Below the pieces are notes generated by a model that searched no databases, was not told the origin of the DNA, and saw nothing but the letters and a program-made list of their open reading frames with translations. A DNA stretch of 64,000 nucleotides from Dactylosporangium sucinum (lineage in GTDB: Bacteria > Actinomycetota > Actinomycetes > Mycobacteriales > Micromonosporaceae), in contig NZ_BMPI01000023.1 of the NCBI RefSeq assembly GCF_014647515.1, positions 88,517 through 152,516 on the forward strand, in the 5' to 3' direction. The translations under genes were made by a program, and so were the position numbers. Positions 30,662 through 39,024 of the stretch are shown here, piece after piece (within the stretch, counting starts at the first letter, position 1; every line of letters starts with the position of its first letter).

Positions 30662-31987
30662 GTGCGCGTGGTGATCGAGCTTGACCTCTCGGTGCCGTGG
30701 GATCCCCCCGAGCCCGTCGTGCCGCCGCGCCGGCGCGGGCGGCGGTGGGTCGCGGCTGTCGTCGTGGGCCTCGTGTCGGCCGCGGTGCTGGCCGGCGGGG
30801 CCGCGCGGGTGGGCATGGAGCCGGTGTACCGGGTCGACGACGTGCGGATTCTCGACCTGCAGTCGTCCGGCGGGCGGATCCTCGTGTCGCGGTACCGGCC
30901 CGACGCGCCGGGCACGCTGGCCGAGGTGCGACGGCTCCGCGACGGTCGCGTGCTGTGGTCGCTGCCGCTCGCGGTCGGCCAGCGCCTGGCGTTCCTGAAC
31001 GAGCGGGTCGTGGCCCGGATGAGCGACGACGGCTCCGGCCCGGTCACCGTGTTCGACGCCGCGACCGGCAACCAGCTGTGGGAACGCCCGCGGCTCTCGC
31101 TCAGCGGGCGGGCCGGGCGGCTGCTCGTTTCCGAGGACCTGCCCGACGGCTCGCCCCAGCTCCCCACGTACATCGTCACCGACGGCGGCACGCTCGCGCC
31201 GGTCCAGCTACCCGGCCTGATCCAGCGCCGGTATCTTGCGATCGACGAGCGCACCGGCGAGACGGTCTGGACGTTCGAGCCGCCCTCGGGGGCCGTCGCC
31301 TACGCCCGCGACGACGGCCTGTGGGTGCTGAACCCGGACGGACGCCTGGAGACCCGCGACCTCGCGACGGCCGCGCTCATCGGGACGCGACAGCTCGCCT
31401 GGTCCGGGACGGTCTCGTGGTACTCCATGAGCGACCACGAGGTGATGGTGGTCACCGCCGGCAAGGTCGGCACCGACGTCTACGACGTGGAGACCGGCCG
31501 GCTGCTGTGGCGCTGGGCGGCCGCGGACGACGACAGCGTGCCGTATCCGTGCACGGACACCATGTACTGCCTGCGCGACGACACCGGCCTGGCCGCCCTC
31601 GACCCGCGCACCGGCGAGCGGCGCTGGCACCTCGACGGCTACAACGGCGCCTTCGCCGACGACGGCCGCACGGTGCTGGTCACGAACTTCGGCTTCGGTT
31701 CGGCCCCGAACGCCGAGCAGCCGATCGCCGCCGTCGACGCCCGCACCGGCCGGAAGCTGTGGGAGATCACCGGCTGGCGCCTCACCATGCTGCTGGAGGG
31801 CAGCCGCGTCGTCGTGTGGCGCGAGGACGGTGGCGGCGCCGTGCTCGCCGTGGTCAACCTCGGCACCGGGCGGCCCACCCTCTTCGGCCGGGCGACGGCC
31901 GCAAACCGGGACCTCAGCTGCGTCCAGAACGCGGGCATGCTCGCCTGCGTCGCCGACGGCGCGCTGTCGGTGTGGCACCTGCCCTGA
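30662..31987 (+). CDS. Membrane-anchored PQQ-type beta-propeller protein
   Basis: 441 aa. A short Pro/Arg-rich cytoplasmic segment and one membrane helix (WVAAVVVGLVSAAVLAGGAA, ~29-48) precede an outside domain made of repeated PQQ-like blades (TVFDAATGNQLWERP; AIDERTGETVWTFEP; DVETGRLLWRWAA; ALDPRTGERRWHLDG; AVDARTGRKLWEITG). Such propellers scaffold interactions at the cell surface; without the quinoprotein active-site residues an enzymatic role is not supported. Start GTG 30662 is tentative; GTG 30668 and 30671 are alternatives. It follows the NTF2-like gene by 12 bp. Confidence 0.78.
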   Translation: MRVVIELDLSVPWDPPEPVVPPRRRGRRWVAAVVVGLVSAAVLAGGAARVGMEPVYRVDDVRILDLQSSGGRILVSRYRPDAPGTLAEVRRLRDGRVLWSLPLAVGQRLAFLNERVVARMSDDGSGPVTVFDAATGNQLWERPRLSLSGRAGRLLVSEDLPDGSPQLPTYIVTDGGTLAPVQLPGLIQRRYLAIDERTGETVWTFEPPSGAVAYARDDGLWVLNPDGRLETRDLATAALIGTRQLAWSGTVSWYSMSDHEVMVVTAGKVGTDVYDVETGRLLWRWAAADDDSVPYPCTDTMYCLRDDTGLAALDPRTGERRWHLDGYNGAFADDGRTVLVTNFGFGSAPNAEQPIAAVDARTGRKLWEITGWRLTMLLEGSRVVVWREDGGGAVLAVVNLGTGRPTLFGRATAANRDLSCVQNAGMLACVADGALSVWHLP

Positions 31988-31991
31988 CGTG

Positions 31992-32025
31992 CGCACACAG
32001 CGGCGCGTGGCCGCCGCTGTGTGCG
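31992..32025. terminator. Stem-loop terminator between convergent genes
   Basis: Perfect 14-bp arms CGCACACAGCGGCG (31992-32005) and CGCCGCTGTGTGCG (32012-32025) enclose a 6-nt loop. The hairpin sits between the propeller gene (plus) and the small membrane protein gene (minus), so it can serve both. There is no U-tract, as is usual in high-GC actinomycetes. Confidence 0.75.
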
Positions 32026-32050
32026 GTGCGCGACGCTCCCGGACACCGCG

Positions 32051-32242
32051 CTAGTCCACGCGCGACCGTCGCAGTCCGATCACGACCGACACGATGCCGA
32101 CGAGGGCGACGACCGGCCCGACGACGGCCCACACCGTGACCCCGCTCATGGCACTGCCACCGAGCACGTCGAGCCCCTGCAGCGTCCAGACCCCGCCGAA
32201 GAGGATGAGCAGCACCCCGACCCCGATGTACACCCATCGCAT
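32051..32242 (-). CDS. Small two-helix membrane protein
   Basis: 63 aa with two hydrophobic helices (YIGVGVLLILFGGVWTLQG and VTVWAVVGPVVALVGIVSVV) joined by a Gly/Ser loop (LDVLGGSAMSG) and ending in a basic RRSRVD tail. This resembles a small integral membrane family widespread in actinomycetes with no known function. ATG 32242 was chosen because it gives a compact membrane protein; upstream in-frame sequence is Arg/Gly-rich and unlikely to be coding. Confidence 0.72.
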   Translation of the reverse strand: MRWVYIGVGVLLILFGGVWTLQGLDVLGGSAMSGVTVWAVVGPVVALVGIVSVVIGLRRSRVD

Positions 32243-32399
32243 GCCGCCAGCATCCCGCCCCCGCCCCCGCCGCGCAACGCCGCCCGCCATCCGCGTTCCG
32301 GACCTTCGCCGTGCGGATGTCACGAGGACCGGCGGGGCCGATCATGACCTCGCACTGATGTAATGGAGCCATGTCGATCGGCTGGCGGGGGAGTGCTGG

Positions 32400-33188
32400 A
32401 TGATTGATTTCGACGAGCTCTACCGGCAGTTCGCGGCTTCGGAACGACTCGCGGGCCTGGTGAGTAGCGTCCTTGATCCCTTACTCCCCGCGGAGGTCCA
32501 GCCGTTCTCGTTCGTGACGACCGACCTTCTGCATGATGTGGCTCGCGCGGCCGACCTCGTCGCTGGTGAGGTTCTGGTCGATGTCGGGTGTGGTCGGGGC
32601 GGACCCGGGATGTGGCTGGCCCGCCGAACCGACACGAATCTGATCGGCGTCGACGTCTCCGCGGTCGCGGTCGCGCAGGCACGTTCCCGGGCACCGCGTT
32701 TCGCACTGGCCGGCCGGGCTGACTTCCGTGTCGGTGAGCTCGACGCCACCGGACTGCCCGACGGGATCGCCGATGCTGTGGTCTCAATCGATGCCTTTCA
32801 GTTCGCCGGCAATCCGTACGTCGCCGGGAGGGAGTTCGCGCGCATTCTGTCGCCGGGCGGTCGGCTCGTGTTGACCACGTGGGAGGCTCGGCAATCTGGT
32901 GACCCGGAGGTCCCAGCGATGCTGGCCCGGCTGGACGTCGCGGCGGCCCTCTCGGCGGCAGGGTTTGACGTCGTCGTGCACGAACGTCCCGACCTGGAGG
33001 AACGGCGCCGCGCCGTGCTGGAGGCGGTGCTTGCGGTGCCCGCCGACGGCGACCCGGCAGTTCGCATGTATCAGGAGGAGGCGCGCGCCGCGCTGCCGGA
33101 GATGCCCCGTTTGAGGCGAGTCATGGCCGTGGCGCGCCTGCCGGGACCAGGATCAGCGGCACCGCTTCCAGGCAGCGGACCTGGCTGA
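32400..33188 (+). CDS. Class I SAM-dependent methyltransferase
   Basis: 262 aa. Motif I is VLVDVGCGRGGPGMWLARRT, motif II GVDVSAVAVAQARSRAP, and the acceptor-site loop DAVVSIDAFQFAGNPY resembles small-molecule C/O-methyltransferases of natural-product pathways. The 3' end overlaps the convergent P450 gene by 68 bp. The codon use and base composition of this gene and the next two appear less GC-biased than the surroundings (visual impression), consistent with a shared horizontal origin. Possible co-function with the P450 in tailoring a small molecule is inference. Confidence 0.83.
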   Translation: MIDFDELYRQFAASERLAGLVSSVLDPLLPAEVQPFSFVTTDLLHDVARAADLVAGEVLVDVGCGRGGPGMWLARRTDTNLIGVDVSAVAVAQARSRAPRFALAGRADFRVGELDATGLPDGIADAVVSIDAFQFAGNPYVAGREFARILSPGGRLVLTTWEARQSGDPEVPAMLARLDVAAALSAAGFDVVVHERPDLEERRRAVLEAVLAVPADGDPAVRMYQEEARAALPEMPRLRRVMAVARLPGPGSAAPLPGSGPG

Positions 33189-34368
33189 ACCGCCACCGTA
33201 GCGCAGAAGGCTCTCCGCGGAGGCGGGCCTCGGGGAAGCGGGTGGCCAGGGCCCCAACGGCCGTCTGCGCGATCATCCTGGCGAGAGAGCTGCCGAGACA
33301 CGCGTGGACCCCACGCCCGAACGTCAAATGTCCGTTCGGGCGGCGGTCCGGCCGAAACGAGTCCGGATCGCCGAATCTCACAGGGTCCCGGTTCGCCGAT
33401 GCAATGCACAGGATCACCACGCCGCCGCTCGGCACACGGGATCCGGCCAGCTGAAGGTCCGCTGTCGCGTAGCGGAACGGACCGAGCAGGACTGGGGCGT
33501 CGTACCGCAGCACCTCCTCGATGAACTGCGCGGTGCGTGGCGGGCTGGTTCCGACCGAGTGGAGCCCGGACGGCCGGGCAACGAGGTGGACGATGCTCGT
33601 GGCGATGAGGCTCGCCGTTGCGGTGTGACCGACGACGAGCAACGTTTGAGCGCCCGCCATGACGTCGCCGCGGAGGCTTTTGTCTCTCCCCACCGCGGCC
33701 AGCTCCGAAAGCAGGTCGTTCACGGGATAGCCGCGCCGGTACCGCATCAGGTCCTGCAGGTAGGCACCTATCGCGGTGCTCGCCTCGAACGCGACCGCCG
33801 CGGAACGCGAATCGACCGGCGGCACGTCGAGGTCTCGTTGCCAGCGGCTGACCATTGAGCGGTCGCTTGCCGGAATGCCGAGCAGGTCGCCGATCGCGGC
33901 CACGGCCAGCGGGACGGCGTAGTCGCTCATCACGTCGATCTCTGGGCGCGTCGCCAGCCGATCAAGCAGATCCTCGGCGGTTGCCCGCACCTTCGGCCGG
34001 AGCAGGTCGATATTCCTCGCCGCGAACGCTCCTGCGACCAGTCGCCGCGACACCGTGTGCGCCGGCGGATCCGACGAGAAGAGCGTCCGCTCGAAAATGT
34101 GCTCACGTCCGTCGGCGTAGCCATCGGTCGCGGCGAAGGCGTCCCTCGCGTTCCGCGGATCACGACTCAGTCCTCTGGTCAGGAGCCCGGTGACGACATC
34201 CTCGTGCCGGGTGACGAGCGACGCCTCCAGCCCGCCGGCGACGACAACGGGCTGGAGCCGCCCGGTCTCGCGCAGCTGCCTGAAGAACGGATACGGATCT
34301 GGGCGGCTTTCGAGGTCGGCAGGGACGAGGTGCGGGCGGCGTCGGTCTGCCGCGTGAGGAGGACTCAC
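33121..34368 (-). CDS. Cytochrome P450 with atypical I-helix
   Basis: 415 aa soluble bacterial P450. The haem-thiolate cysteine is C357 in FGRGVHACLG; the ExxR pair is E285/R288 in EEVLRYDA; the F-R-P-D-R segment is present. The I-helix reads LLVVGHTATASLI: the usual acid and threonine (GHETT) are replaced by Thr249 and Ala250, so normal dioxygen activation may be altered, as in a few P450s that use substrate groups or peroxide. GTG 34368 overlaps the stop of the NB-ARC/TPR gene as GTGA, so the two are translationally coupled. Confidence 0.9.
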   Translation of the reverse strand: MSPPHAADRRRPHLVPADLESRPDPYPFFRQLRETGRLQPVVVAGGLEASLVTRHEDVVTGLLTRGLSRDPRNARDAFAATDGYADGREHIFERTLFSSDPPAHTVSRRLVAGAFAARNIDLLRPKVRATAEDLLDRLATRPEIDVMSDYAVPLAVAAIGDLLGIPASDRSMVSRWQRDLDVPPVDSRSAAVAFEASTAIGAYLQDLMRYRRGYPVNDLLSELAAVGRDKSLRGDVMAGAQTLLVVGHTATASLIATSIVHLVARPSGLHSVGTSPPRTAQFIEEVLRYDAPVLLGPFRYATADLQLAGSRVPSGGVVILCIASANRDPVRFGDPDSFRPDRRPNGHLTFGRGVHACLGSSLARMIAQTAVGALATRFPEARLRGEPSALRWRFSQVRCLEAVPLILVPAGAPRP

Positions 34369-36554
34369 GACGATTCCTGTCCAAGGCGCTGGGCTTCATT
34401 TTCGGCTGCCGATTGGCGGACGAGGTCCATCCAAGGGTGATCGTCGCCGAGTACCTCGCGCTGCCTGCTGAGGATCTCCGCGTACATCCGCGCGGCGTCC
34501 TCGTGGTCACCGCGAGCGCGGAGAACGTCGGCAATCGTCCGACGGGTCAGCAGCGTGTCGGGGTGGGCGTCGCCAAGCACAACGATCCTGTACTCGTAGA
34601 CGGCCCGAGCCTCCCGCTCTGCCGAGGCGTGGTCGCCCAGCTGGTACAGGACATGAGCGAGCTGATCCCGAACCATGATGGCGCGGGGATCGTCCGCGCC
34701 GAGCACTCGGGTCTGCGCCTCGAGTACCCCTCGATACTCGGTCGCTGCCTGCGCGTACAAGCCCTGGTCGCGGAGCAGATATGCCAGTTGGTGCCGGCTG
34801 TGCAGGGTGTCCGCGTGATCCGGTCCCAGTGTGTCGCTGCGGAGCCGAAGGACGGCTCTGCATTCCTGCTCGGCTTCTTCCAGACGTTGCTCGTGACTCA
34901 GGGCATCGGCGACCTGAAGGCGGGTGGCCAAGGTGTCAGGGTGGTGCTCACCGAGCACCTGCCGGCGTGCGGCGTAAACGGCCCGGAACTCGGCGGCCGA
35001 ATCAGCGTAGTGCCCCCGGTCGTGGCGAAGCATGGCCAGGTAGTGTCTCGTTTCGAGAACTTCCGGGTGGGTGTCGCCGGCGATCGGGATGGCTGCGGCG
35101 AGGATTTCCTGATAGTGGAGCTCGGCTACCTCGTAGAGCCCTCGCGCCTTGAGGTAGCGAGTGGCGATCGTGGCGACGGCGCAGTGCTCGGCCATCGCCG
35201 GACGTGGCGGCTGGACGGCCGCATATTCGCGAAGGGCATGCAAGGCGTGCGGGGCTACGCGGCCCCATTCCGGCCAGCCGGTAGGGTCTTCGGGACCTTC
35301 CACGAGACGGATGGCATGAAGGAGCAGCTGCAGCCGAAGATCCTGGTATTCGTCGCGGGAAGCAGGTTCCAGTCGGCCCGGCCGATGCAGTTCGTGAAGC
35401 ATCGGATGGAGGCGAATGACTGGTACATCGGTCTCGAGGCGCTCCCTGCCCGGATGCCCGGTGAGGTGGGCGAGGCCGAGGCCGGCCAGTGCCCGGATCG
35501 CGTCCCAGAGCCGCGCACCGGAAACGTCCGCAAATATCGATGATCGGGCAAGTACCGTCGGATCCAACAGGATCTGGTATGGCGTCGGCGAGTCGGCGAA
35601 GCTCGACAACAGCCGCAGCAGGCCAGGCGCCTCCGTTATCCCACGTCGGTCGAGCAGATCGAGGGAGAGTCGCCAGGTGTGCTCGACGACGTCCGTCGCG
35701 GTATCCGGGTGATTCGACGGGAGCCGGCCCGCATCGAGGGCCGCGTGATATCCGGCAAATGTTGTGATCGCGTCGGCGTCGGGCCAAGGTGTGGTGGTTG
35801 TCTCGGCCAGATACGCCCCGGCGTGCCGCAACGCGAGTGGCAGATTTCCCAGGCGTTCGGCCAACATGGCGGCGTCCACCGCGTTGCCCGCCCGGCCGCC
35901 CGTGTTGTCGAGCAGTACCGCGGTCGCGTCGGCCGGTTCGAGGACGTCGACGAGACGGCAGGTGCACCACGTTGCCCAAGTGCCGGGGCGGCCGTCACGA
36001 GTGGTGACGACGACGAGCCCGTACGCGCCGGCCACTGGACGTAGCCATCCGATGCCGTCGTCCAGTCGTCTCGATGCTCCTGCGAGCGGACCGGGGTCGT
36101 CAGCGTTGTCCAGGACGAGCAGCCACGGCATTCTCAGGTTGTTCAGTAGCCGCCACAGTACGTCCGGCGCATCGCCGTGCTCCAATTCCCGGGTGTCGGC
36201 ACCGAGGCGGCGCGCGACCGCGTGCATACCGGCGACCAGGCTTCCGTGATCGGCGGCTGTCACCCACCATGTGGGAACGACAGTGTCGATCGCGTGGTGC
36301 GCGACCTCAAGGGCGATCGACGTCTTGCCGCACCCTCCGAGCCCGTGCAGAACGTGCACTCGCGGCTGTTCGCGATCGTGTGATGTCAAGGCTCGTTTGA
36401 GCTCGTCGACCAGGCCGTCTCGGCCGCGCAGTGGCCGGGACGGGTCACGGCGACCCAGTGGAGGTGCCGCCGATGTCTCAACGCTGGCGACGTAGGTGCC
36501 CCTGTCGGGCGCGGATCCAGGCTGTTGCTGTGCCGGAACGCGATCAGCGGTCAT
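34365..36554 (-). CDS. NB-ARC/TPR STAND-type ATPase
   Basis: 729 aa. A ~50-residue disordered N-terminus leads to an NB-ARC core: Walker A HGLGGCGKTSIALEV (~95), Walker B WLLVLDNAD, sensor-like LVVVTTRDGR, GLPL-like GNLPLALRHAGAYL, and a winged-helix region ending in IRLHPMLHEL. The C-terminal ~250 residues are kinesin-light-chain-type TPRs with the repeated phrase LGxxHPDTLxTR. No N-terminal effector domain is seen, unusual for a STAND protein. The stop overlaps the P450 start (GTGA), so the P450 may be its output (inference). ATG 36554 follows a GGGCGAG-type ribosome site. Confidence 0.87.
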   Translation of the reverse strand: MTADRVPAQQQPGSAPDRGTYVASVETSAAPPLGRRDPSRPLRGRDGLVDELKRALTSHDREQPRVHVLHGLGGCGKTSIALEVAHHAIDTVVPTWWVTAADHGSLVAGMHAVARRLGADTRELEHGDAPDVLWRLLNNLRMPWLLVLDNADDPGPLAGASRRLDDGIGWLRPVAGAYGLVVVTTRDGRPGTWATWCTCRLVDVLEPADATAVLLDNTGGRAGNAVDAAMLAERLGNLPLALRHAGAYLAETTTTPWPDADAITTFAGYHAALDAGRLPSNHPDTATDVVEHTWRLSLDLLDRRGITEAPGLLRLLSSFADSPTPYQILLDPTVLARSSIFADVSGARLWDAIRALAGLGLAHLTGHPGRERLETDVPVIRLHPMLHELHRPGRLEPASRDEYQDLRLQLLLHAIRLVEGPEDPTGWPEWGRVAPHALHALREYAAVQPPRPAMAEHCAVATIATRYLKARGLYEVAELHYQEILAAAIPIAGDTHPEVLETRHYLAMLRHDRGHYADSAAEFRAVYAARRQVLGEHHPDTLATRLQVADALSHEQRLEEAEQECRAVLRLRSDTLGPDHADTLHSRHQLAYLLRDQGLYAQAATEYRGVLEAQTRVLGADDPRAIMVRDQLAHVLYQLGDHASAEREARAVYEYRIVVLGDAHPDTLLTRRTIADVLRARGDHEDAARMYAEILSRQREVLGDDHPWMDLVRQSAAENEAQRLGQESS

Positions 36555-36681
36555 CGCTCGCCCTTGTCCCAGTCGACTGCTGGTTGAGGAACTCGAACTT
36601 GGCCTTACTGCCCTACGTAGAGTTTCGATACGATAGCACGGCGCATGGACGTACCGAGGGCAAGCGCTCCCAGGAGGAACC

Positions 36682-36894
36682 ATGGACGCTTTCGGCCACC
36701 GCAGCGAATCGGACTGGTTCCGAAGCACCAGGTGCGCTCACTCCGCCTGTGTGGAGGTCCGATTCGTCGATGGTGCGGTTGAGGTCCGCGACGCCCGGTC
36801 ACCCGACGACGGAACGTTGCGGTTCGCAACGCTCGACTGGGCGGCGTTCATCCACCTGGTCGCGTCGACGGAAGACGCCGACACGACCCGTTGA
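36682..36894 (+). CDS. DUF397 protein, without an adjacent XRE partner
   Basis: 70 aa. The DUF397 pattern is clear: DWFRSTRCAHSACVEVRF, then GAVEVRDARSPDDGTLRFAT and LDWAAFIHLV. DUF397 genes in actinomycetes nearly always sit next to an XRE helix-turn-helix gene, forming a small regulatory pair (known). Here no such gene is adjacent; the gene is divergent from the NB-ARC/TPR-P450 operon across 127 bp. AGGAGGA lies 5 bp upstream of ATG 36682. It may be a regulator partner of the STAND protein (inference). Confidence 0.82.
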   Translation: MDAFGHRSESDWFRSTRCAHSACVEVRFVDGAVEVRDARSPDDGTLRFATLDWAAFIHLVASTEDADTTR

Positions 36895-36920
36895 TCCGCG
36901 ATTGGTGGCAACGCCGCCCG

Positions 36921-37877
36921 TTACGTGTCGAGGGCGGGGACCGGGTACGTCGCGGCGAAGCCGTCGGCGGCCACCGCCTGCGCCAGCAGGTCCGTGGTCG
37001 CCAGAAGGCCCGACGGGCGGTGCAGGACCGGCTGGAGGTGGCGGTCGATCACCGAGACGTCGTGTTCGTCGCACAGGCCCATCGCTCCCAGGATCTGGTG
37101 GGCGTTGGACAGGACCACCTCCGCGGACTCCAGCATCTGCAACCGGAGCGCCAGCAGGTCGGCCGTGCCCGCCGCGTCGTGGCGCAGCAGCCACCAGGCG
37201 TGCAGGGCCAGCTCGGCCAGGCCGTCGACCGCGACCAGGGTGTCGGCCAGCCGCCAGCGGATCTCGCCGAACTTGCCGATCGGGCGGCCGAACTGCTCGC
37301 GGTCGCGGGCGTGGGACACCGCCAGGGACGCGGCCGTGGACAGGGCGCCGGTCACCCAGAACGCGTCGAGGACGAGGTGCATCGCGGTCGATGACCGTAC
37401 GTCGATCGAGGCCGCTACGTGGTCGAGGGTCACGGACGAGGCGAACGGGTCGAGGGGGGCCGGGCGCGGGGAACCGGGCGACACGCGGAAGACGGTGTCC
37501 GTGACGAGCGACGCCGCGACCGCCGACGTGAACAGGTCGGCGTGGTCGAGCCGCGCCGCCGGGCCGGCCGTCAGGAACAGGCCGTCCACGACCGGACGGG
37601 AATCCGGCGGTACCGCCAGCGTGTGCACGACCGGCCAGGGGAGCACGACCGCGCCGGCCGCGCGAACCCCGAGGACGACGGCCGCGGACTCCTCTTCGTC
37701 GCCCCACGGATCGAGGTCGAGCAGCCCGAGCTGGTCGAGCGCGGGCCGCACCACCCCGGCGCGGCGACCAGGATCGGCCTCGCATGAGCGGGCGAGGTCG
37801 ACCCCGCCGAGCCCCAGCAGCGCCTTGGTCACGGTCGACTGGTAGTCGACCGCGGTCGCCGGCCAGTCACGACGCAT
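36921..37877 (-). CDS. Acyl-CoA dehydrogenase-like protein, short subunit
   Basis: 318 aa. Strongly divergent N-terminal half; the C-terminal domain has DREQFGRPIGKFGEIRWRLA and the AHQILGAMGLCDEHDVSVID motif of helper subunits in heteromeric acyl-CoA dehydrogenases. ATG 37877 has GGAGG 6 bp upstream and lies inside the 3' end of the long-subunit gene, so the two are coupled. It is the last gene of the Liv-transporter operon, giving a second long-plus-short dehydrogenase pair in this window. Confidence 0.83.
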   Translation of the reverse strand: MRRDWPATAVDYQSTVTKALLGLGGVDLARSCEADPGRRAGVVRPALDQLGLLDLDPWGDEEESAAVVLGVRAAGAVVLPWPVVHTLAVPPDSRPVVDGLFLTAGPAARLDHADLFTSAVAASLVTDTVFRVSPGSPRPAPLDPFASSVTLDHVAASIDVRSSTAMHLVLDAFWVTGALSTAASLAVSHARDREQFGRPIGKFGEIRWRLADTLVAVDGLAELALHAWWLLRHDAAGTADLLALRLQMLESAEVVLSNAHQILGAMGLCDEHDVSVIDRHLQPVLHRPSGLLATTDLLAQAVAADGFAATYPVPALDT

Positions 37878-39024
37878 GGCCATCCTCCTGCAGTGCGGAA
37901 CGGGCGACGAGCATGCGCTGGACCTCGATCGTGCCGGACGCGATCGTCGCCGAGCGGGCGTAGCGGAACACGTCCTCGACGTGCCCGAGCAGGCCCGGCG
38001 CGGACGGGTCGGGCACCAGCGCGTCGGGGCCCGAGACGTCCAGGGCGAGCCGGCCGACCTCCTGGTCGAGCTGGATGGAGGCGAGCCGGGCGATGGAGGC
38101 CTCGCGGTCGGTGAGCCGCCCGGCCTCGCGCTGCGCCACCGCCCGGTAGCTCAGCAGGCGGGCGACCCGGGCGTGCACGAGCGCGCGGACGAACGCGTGC
38201 CGGGCGCCGGTCGCCGCCAGCCCGGGGTGCGCGGCCAGGTCGGCCAGCAGGCGCTCGTCCCGCGCGTACCGCGGGATCCCGATCCGCTCGTGCTTGAGCA
38301 CCAGCCGGATCACGTCCCAGCCGCCGCCGACCCCGCCGAGCACCGCGTCGGCGCCGACCCGCACGTCGTCGAAGAAGACCTCGTTGAGGTGCTGCTCGCC
38401 GAGCATCGAGTCGATCGGCACGACGGTGATGCCGGGGGAGTCCATCGGCACCAGGAAGATCGTGATGCCCTCGTGCTTGGCGGCCGCCGAGCCGGTGCGG
38501 GCGGCCAGGAAGCACCACTGGGCCAGTCCCGCGTACGACGTCCAGATCTTCTGGCCGTTGAGGACCCATTCGTCGCCGTCCGGCCGGGCGGCGAGCCGCA
38601 GCGAGCCGAGGTCGGAGCCGGCCCCGGGCTCGCTGAACCCCTGGCACCACACCGCCCGCCCGGCCGAGATGCCGGGCAGGTGGCGCGCCTTCTGGTCCGG
38701 CGTACCGACCTCCATGATGACCGGGCCGACCCAGTTGAGCCCCATGTACTGCGGGCCGCGCGGCTCGAAGTGCGCCCACATCTCCTCGCGCAGGACCGTC
38801 TGCTGCCAGACGTCGGCCTCGGCGCCGCCGTACTCCTTCGGCCAGCTCAGCGTGAGCAGGCCCTCGGCGGCGAGGCGTTCGGTGATGCCGGCGACCACGG
38901 CCTGCACGGCCGGGTCGGTGGCGAACGACGTCGTCCAGTCCCCGGGCAGCAGCTCGGCGAGCATCGCCCGCAGGCGGACCCGGAGCTGGTCCGCCTGCGG
39001 GCCGAGCCGGAGATCGACGCTCAT
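37867..39024 (-). CDS. Acyl-CoA dehydrogenase, long subunit
   Basis: 385 aa. GFSEPGAGSDLGSLRLAARP, VLNGQKIWTSYAGLAQWCFL and TIASGTIEVQRMLVARSAL are the FAD and active-site region motifs of FadE-type enzymes. The usual YEGT glutamate is serine (IASGT). ATG 39024 overlaps the stop of the substrate-binding protein gene (ATGA), tying the enzyme directly to import. It probably oxidises the CoA ester of the imported compound together with the short subunit that follows. Confidence 0.89.
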   Translation of the reverse strand: MSVDLRLGPQADQLRVRLRAMLAELLPGDWTTSFATDPAVQAVVAGITERLAAEGLLTLSWPKEYGGAEADVWQQTVLREEMWAHFEPRGPQYMGLNWVGPVIMEVGTPDQKARHLPGISAGRAVWCQGFSEPGAGSDLGSLRLAARPDGDEWVLNGQKIWTSYAGLAQWCFLAARTGSAAAKHEGITIFLVPMDSPGITVVPIDSMLGEQHLNEVFFDDVRVGADAVLGGVGGGWDVIRLVLKHERIGIPRYARDERLLADLAAHPGLAATGARHAFVRALVHARVARLLSYRAVAQREAGRLTDREASIARLASIQLDQEVGRLALDVSGPDALVPDPSAPGLLGHVEDVFRYARSATIASGTIEVQRMLVARSALQEDGHAS

